NCBI GenBank assembly: GCA_034437755.1
Contig: DAOTTV010000127.1
Span: forward strand, 1 to 17,542
DNA: 17,542 nucleotides
DNA from: JAUZRW01 sp034437755
GTDB lineage: Bacteria; Chloroflexota; Anaerolineae; Aggregatilineales; Phototrophicaceae
Reading direction: 5' to 3'
The translations under genes were made by a program, and so were the position numbers. The notes below the pieces were generated by a model. That model saw only the letters and a list, made by a program, of their open reading frames with translations, ran no database searches and was not told where the DNA came from. Positions 14,526 to 17,542 of the stretch are shown one piece after another (the stretch's first letter is position 1; each line of letters starts with the position of its first letter).

Positions 14526-16517
14526 TCAGGCTTCGGTCGCCAGTTCTTCCCAATCCTGTAATAACTCTTGCAGACGTTTTTGCTGGGCTTTGTATTGCTT
14601 GCTCAGCTGGACGATCGTCTCGCTATTGCCGGCTTTGCTGGCGGCGGCGAGTAGCGTCTCTAGTTCTTTGATTTCACCCTCGATGGCGGTGATTTGCGCC
14701 TCAAGGCGGGCGATCGCCTGTGGGTCAACCGTCGGCACGGGGTCGGGAGCAGGCGCGGGCGGGGCGCTGTCGCTGTGATCGACTGCTTCGCGTGCTAATT
14801 GCGCCAGATAATCGTGATATGCGCCGCGGAACACGCGCAGGTGTCCGTCCTGCACATCCCAGATTTGCGTCGCCAGCCGATCGACTAGATAGCGATCATG
14901 CGTCACCAGAATCACTGTCCCGTCGAACTGATCGAGGACATCCTGCAAAATCTCCTGCGAGGGAATATCGAGATGATTGGTCGGCTCGTCTAGCAGGAGC
15001 AAATTCGCGCCCTGTACGGCTAAAATCGCCAGCGCCAACCGTCCGCGCTCGCCACCGGAGAGCGAACGCACCGGCTTGAATACGTCCTCACCGGTGAACA
15101 GATACGGCGCGAGATACTGCCGCGATGCCGCGATGCCCATGCCGTCGGCGTGTTCCATCAGTTCTTCGATGACGGTGTGCGCGTGGTTCAAGCCATCGTG
15201 CGCCTGCGCGAAGTAGCCAATCTTCAGGCTTGCGCCGGTGTTGATGTGCCCGCGCAAGGGCGCGACCTCTTGCATGATGGTTTTCAGCAAGGTCGATTTT
15301 CCCGCACCATTCGCGCCGATCACCGCGACGACATCGCCCCGCATCACGTCCAGATCATCACTGGTGAATAGCGGGTGCGCCGCCTCATAGCCAATGCTCA
15401 GGTTGCGCCCGCGCAAAACCATATCGCCACTGCGCTCGCCCGCTTCCAGCGTCAGCCGCATGGCGCGTTGCCGTTGAATCGGGCTTTTCAGCGATTTCAG
15501 CACGCGTTCTAGCTCGGCGACGGTCTGCGGGACGTTGCGCCGCTCGAATTGTTGCGTGTATGCCAGCCAGCCTTTGCGCTGGATGAAACGCGCCGCGTCG
15601 ATGCCATGATGACTGATCGCCTCGGCTTCCCGCGTCAAACGGCGGAAGCGGCCTTTCGCGTTGGTATCTTCCAGCCCGCGGGCTTTGATGATGTTGAACT
15701 CGTGCCACATGCGTTCCATCATCGCCCCCCATTCGATCTGCATGCGCTCGCGGCGCTCGGCACGCTGTTTGAGATACGCGCTGTAATTGCCGTGATACTC
15801 GTCAATGCGAATCGTGTTCATCTCCCAGATGCGGTTGACCACGCGATCCAGAAAATAGCGATCATGGCTGACAATCAGCAATGCGCCACGCCAGACCTGT
15901 AACGTGCCTTCTAGCCAGCGGATCGCTTCAATATCGAGATGGTTGGTGGGTTCGTCTAAAATCAGTAAGTCGGGTTCGTCGAGGAGCAATTTGGCGAGGA
16001 GGGCGCGGGTTTTTTGCCCGCCGCTGAGGATCGTGAGCGGCGTGTCCCGGTCGTCCGCGCTAAAGCCCAGTCCGTCGAGCGTGCGCTCGATGCGGCGTTC
16101 GTAATCATAGCCGCCGTAAAACTCGACCAGCTCGACCAGTTCGCTATAGCGATCATAATCCGCGTCGGTCGCGCTCCCGTCTCCCATGCGATGCTCGATC
16201 GCGTGCATATCGGCTTGCCACTGGAACACGCGCGCGAAGACCGTCAGCATCTCGTCGTACAGCGTATGATCGCGGCGGGCGAAGGCGAGCGCGGCTTCTT
16301 GTCGCAAGTAGCCGATGCGCGCGCCGTCCGCTAGATGCACATCGCCGTCGTAGGGGGCTTCTTGCTGGGTGAGCGTCTGCAAGAGCGTCGTCTTGCCGAT
16401 GCCATTACGCCCGACCAGCCCAATTTTACTATCGTCTAATATGCGCCCGTCGAGCCCGATGAAAACATCGTCCCCGCCGTAGGCTTGGCTGAGGTTGTCG
16501 AATGTGAGGATTGCCAT
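14526..16517 (-). CDS. ABC-F family ATPase (duplicated ABC protein, ribosome-associated type)
   Basis: A 663-residue soluble protein with two ABC cassettes and no TM segments, as expected for ABC-F proteins, which bind the ribosomal E site and modulate translation. Cassette 1 has Walker A GRNGIGKTT (36-44), signature LSGGQ (163-167), LLILDEPTNHLD (183-194) and SHDRY (216-220). Cassette 2 has GANGAGKST (about 400-408), LSGGE (about 485-489), LLLLDEPTNHLD (about 505-516) and THDRY. The linker (about 240-345) is highly charged, as in the P-site tRNA interaction arm. A C-terminal coiled coil (about 596-660) follows a Pro-rich hinge. The architecture suits the YdiF/Uup/ABCF3-like housekeeping branch more than a proven antibiotic-resistance factor, but the subfamily is not decided. 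A GGGAGG at 16531-16536 lies 13 nt before the ATG, longer than usual. Its stop is 14 bp from the convergent kinase stop. Confidence 0.95.
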   Translation of the reverse strand: MAILTFDNLSQAYGGDDVFIGLDGRILDDSKIGLVGRNGIGKTTLLQTLTQQEAPYDGDVHLADGARIGYLRQEAALAFARRDHTLYDEMLTVFARVFQWQADMHAIEHRMGDGSATDADYDRYSELVELVEFYGGYDYERRIERTLDGLGFSADDRDTPLTILSGGQKTRALLAKLLLDEPDLLILDEPTNHLDIEAIRWLEGTLQVWRGALLIVSHDRYFLDRVVNRIWEMNTIRIDEYHGNYSAYLKQRAERRERMQIEWGAMMERMWHEFNIIKARGLEDTNAKGRFRRLTREAEAISHHGIDAARFIQRKGWLAYTQQFERRNVPQTVAELERVLKSLKSPIQRQRAMRLTLEAGERSGDMVLRGRNLSIGYEAAHPLFTSDDLDVMRGDVVAVIGANGAGKSTLLKTIMQEVAPLRGHINTGASLKIGYFAQAHDGLNHAHTVIEELMEHADGMGIAASRQYLAPYLFTGEDVFKPVRSLSGGERGRLALAILAVQGANLLLLDEPTNHLDIPSQEILQDVLDQFDGTVILVTHDRYLVDRLATQIWDVQDGHLRVFRGAYHDYLAQLAREAVDHSDSAPPAPAPDPVPTVDPQAIARLEAQITAIEGEIKELETLLAAASKAGNSETIVQLSKQYKAQQKRLQELLQDWEELATEA

Positions 16518-16552
16518 AAGTTATCATACGCCTCCCTTATGCTATCTGATGA

Positions 16553-16576
16553 CGCGGGCATGGCGGCACCCCCGCG
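16553..16576. other. GC-rich dyad upstream of the ABC-F gene
   Basis: CGCGGG (16553-16558) and CCCGCG (16571-16576) form a 6-bp stem in the 157-bp gap between the small membrane-protein gene and the ABC-F gene. There is no U-tract. It could be a weak leader hairpin of the ABC-F mRNA or may be meaningless in GC-rich DNA. Confidence 0.25.
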
Positions 16577-16674
16577 CTTGTCGCTGACATATCGCGTTAT
16601 TGTAATCGGCATGAAGAGAGCGCACAAGGGTTCATGAGGGTTGTTGGTAGGAAGTCCAGCATGATCCGCGTCGC

Positions 16675-17211
16675 TTATCGGGCGAGGGCTTGCTCAATGC
16701 GTGCGATCAACTGCTGATAATCGGCGTGGGTGCGGTTGGTGATCGCGATGATCGGGCGTGCATCCGCGCCCGCGAAGATACCCGCAATGCGATAAATCCA
16801 CGGCAAGCCCGTCACGATCAGCATCTTGCCTTCCGCCGCTTGATACCGCTTGCGCCCGATTAGCGCCTTACGCCCGACTTCCTGATGAGCCGCGGGCAAG
16901 AGCGGGTAGGCACGCAGGTCATGGATTTGCCCCCATATGATCGTCTGCGGCGGCAAGAACAGCGGTTGCACGCGCAACCCGTCGGCGCTGATCGTCAGCG
17001 GTGCGGTGACCACGAAGCGCATCGCCACCGGCGCGATCAAGAGCAAGATCATCACCGCCATGATGAAGAACAGCGGCAAGCCGATCAAGAGCGCGGTCAG
17101 CATCAACAGGGCGGCGGCGATAATCATCAAGCCCAGCAGAATCAGCAAGCTCACCTGCTCAATCTTATACTGCGTCGGGTTCGGGTGCGGATGATAGGTA
17201 TGTTTCGCCAT
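16675..17211 (-). CDS. Small two-TM membrane protein with PH-like domain
   Basis: A 178-residue hypothetical protein. A short polar, His/Pro-rich N-terminus (MAKHTYHPHPNPTQY) leads into a hydrophobic hairpin at about 20-62, two TM helices. Then follows a cytoplasmic domain (about 68-178) with the pattern of bacterial PH-like domains: APLTISADGLRVQPL, then IIWGQIHDLRAYPL, two later strands (MLIVTGLPWIYRI; RPIIAITNR), and a C-terminal amphipathic helix (ADYQQLIARIEQAL). The role is unknown. Such proteins are often envelope-associated. It is transcribed toward the ABC-F gene 157 bp downstream, so read-through is possible, and it has a recognisable promoter of its own. No Shine-Dalgarno is seen before the ATG. 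Confidence 0.85.
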   Translation of the reverse strand: MAKHTYHPHPNPTQYKIEQVSLLILLGLMIIAAALLMLTALLIGLPLFFIMAVMILLLIAPVAMRFVVTAPLTISADGLRVQPLFLPPQTIIWGQIHDLRAYPLLPAAHQEVGRKALIGRKRYQAAEGKMLIVTGLPWIYRIAGIFAGADARPIIAITNRTHADYQQLIARIEQALAR

Positions 17212-17248
17212 CGGGATAACAATTATGCGCTACGGACAGACTGCTCTC

Positions 17249-17278
17249 ATTATAGCCGTTGCTCAAGCGCAGGTGCAA
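17249..17278 (-). promoter_or_regulatory. Probable promoter of the PH-like membrane gene
   Basis: On the minus strand a perfect TATAAT (17254-17249) follows TTGCAC (17278-17273; TTG conserved) after 18 bp. Transcription would start near 17242, giving a leader of about 30 nt before the ATG at 17211. Confidence 0.55.
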
Positions 17279-17373
17279 CGTCGTACATCGGTCGTGCGTA
17301 TACTATAATACGTCTGATGTGGAATAGTTGAATAACTATCGAAGTCTATTGGTGTCATCAATCACGTATAACA

Positions 17374-17506
17374 AGTGCTGAGTGCTGAGGACTGCGGGTA
17401 AGCGCACCCAGATAAGCACAATCAAAAGGATCGATTGGATTGTCTGAGGGTATCTTGTGCTTAAATGTCGCAAGCTATCCGCGCGGAAAACTCAGCACAC
17501 AGCACT
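17374..17506. repeat. Nested inverted repeat element in the terminal intergenic region
   Basis: AGTGCTGAGTGCTGAG at 17374-17389 is matched inversely at 17491-17506 over 15 of 16 bases. A second, perfect 9-bp pair lies inside it: TAAGCACAA (17413-17421) and TTGTGCTTA (17455-17463). There is no ORF inside. No target duplication is visible at these boundaries. It is probably a small non-coding repeat or a degraded MITE. Confidence 0.6.
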
Positions 17507-17542
17507 CAGAACTAATGACAGCAACTGCTTCTCACTTCACAT

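Larger units (their letters stand above)
17212..17542. other. Terminal intergenic region without a gene
   Basis: No convincing coding sequence is seen in these 331 bases. They contain the minus-strand promoter at 17249-17278, a plus-strand TATAAT at 17304-17309 without a good -35, and the nested inverted repeat at 17374-17506. A gene further right may be controlled from here but begins outside the window. Confidence 0.6.

Noticed and set aside
17304..17309. A plus-strand TATAAT as a promoter for a rightward gene.
   Set aside because: No -35 at suitable spacing and no gene begins before the window ends.
16885..17331. A 148-codon Gln/His/Arg-rich plus-strand open frame.
   Set aside because: It is antisense to the two-TM protein gene, whose hydrophobic pattern and promoter are convincing. 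The composition looks like a shadow.

Overview
The window is about 17.5 kb of fairly GC-rich bacterial chromosome. It most resembles a member of the Chloroflexota, of the Anaerolineae or a related group. That rests on recalled family resemblance, not on a search. The pointers are a very long TPR protein opening MAEINLRNYI with an Asp-rich, Trp-dotted tail, a partner protein built on MTPEEI..WMESLAKRQG blocks, and a Hanks-type kinase joined through a Thr/Ala/Pro-rich linker to a TolB/PD40 propeller. I see no rRNA, tRNA, CRISPR array, phage gene or transposase gene.

Layout. Positions 2-694 (+) are the 3' end of a TPR-rich protein cut by the window edge. Its stop codon shares a CTAG with the stop of a convergent GH15 glucoamylase/trehalase-like gene (691-2514, -). 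Upstream of that on the minus strand, probably in one transcription unit, lie two giant acidic genes, 2603-5587 and 5628-9941, separated by 40 bp. They are the most distinctive content of the window. One has TPRs at its N-terminus, the other at its C-terminus, and both carry many D-W-L/M motifs in an Asp-rich, probably disordered background with internal DNA duplications.

Positions 9942-10461 are a non-coding repeat zone. It holds a nested inverted repeat around the probable promoter of the acidic pair, a cluster of strong hairpins bounded by direct repeats, and a 124-bp MITE with perfect 12-bp terminal repeats (GTAA...TTAC) and a perfect 8-bp target duplication. The MITE sits 2 bp beyond the stop codon of the next gene. 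That gene (10462-12093, -) encodes a multispanning membrane protein with an extracytoplasmic beta-rich module.

A receptor-like Ser/Thr kinase (12337-14511, +) follows divergently with a good sigma-70-like promoter. Convergent with it, ending 14 bp away, is an ABC-F ATPase (14526-16517, -). Upstream of the ABC-F gene on the same strand is a small two-TM PH-like protein (16675-17211, -) with its own promoter. The last 331 bp contain no gene but hold another nested inverted repeat.

Functionally, the kinase (external propeller, cytoplasmic kinase) and the membrane protein suggest envelope sensing and biogenesis. The acidic TPR pair looks like a scaffold system of unknown role. The GH15 enzyme would act on alpha-glucans or trehalose. 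The ABC-F protein belongs to a ribosome-associated family. No convincing intrinsic terminator with a U-tract was found.
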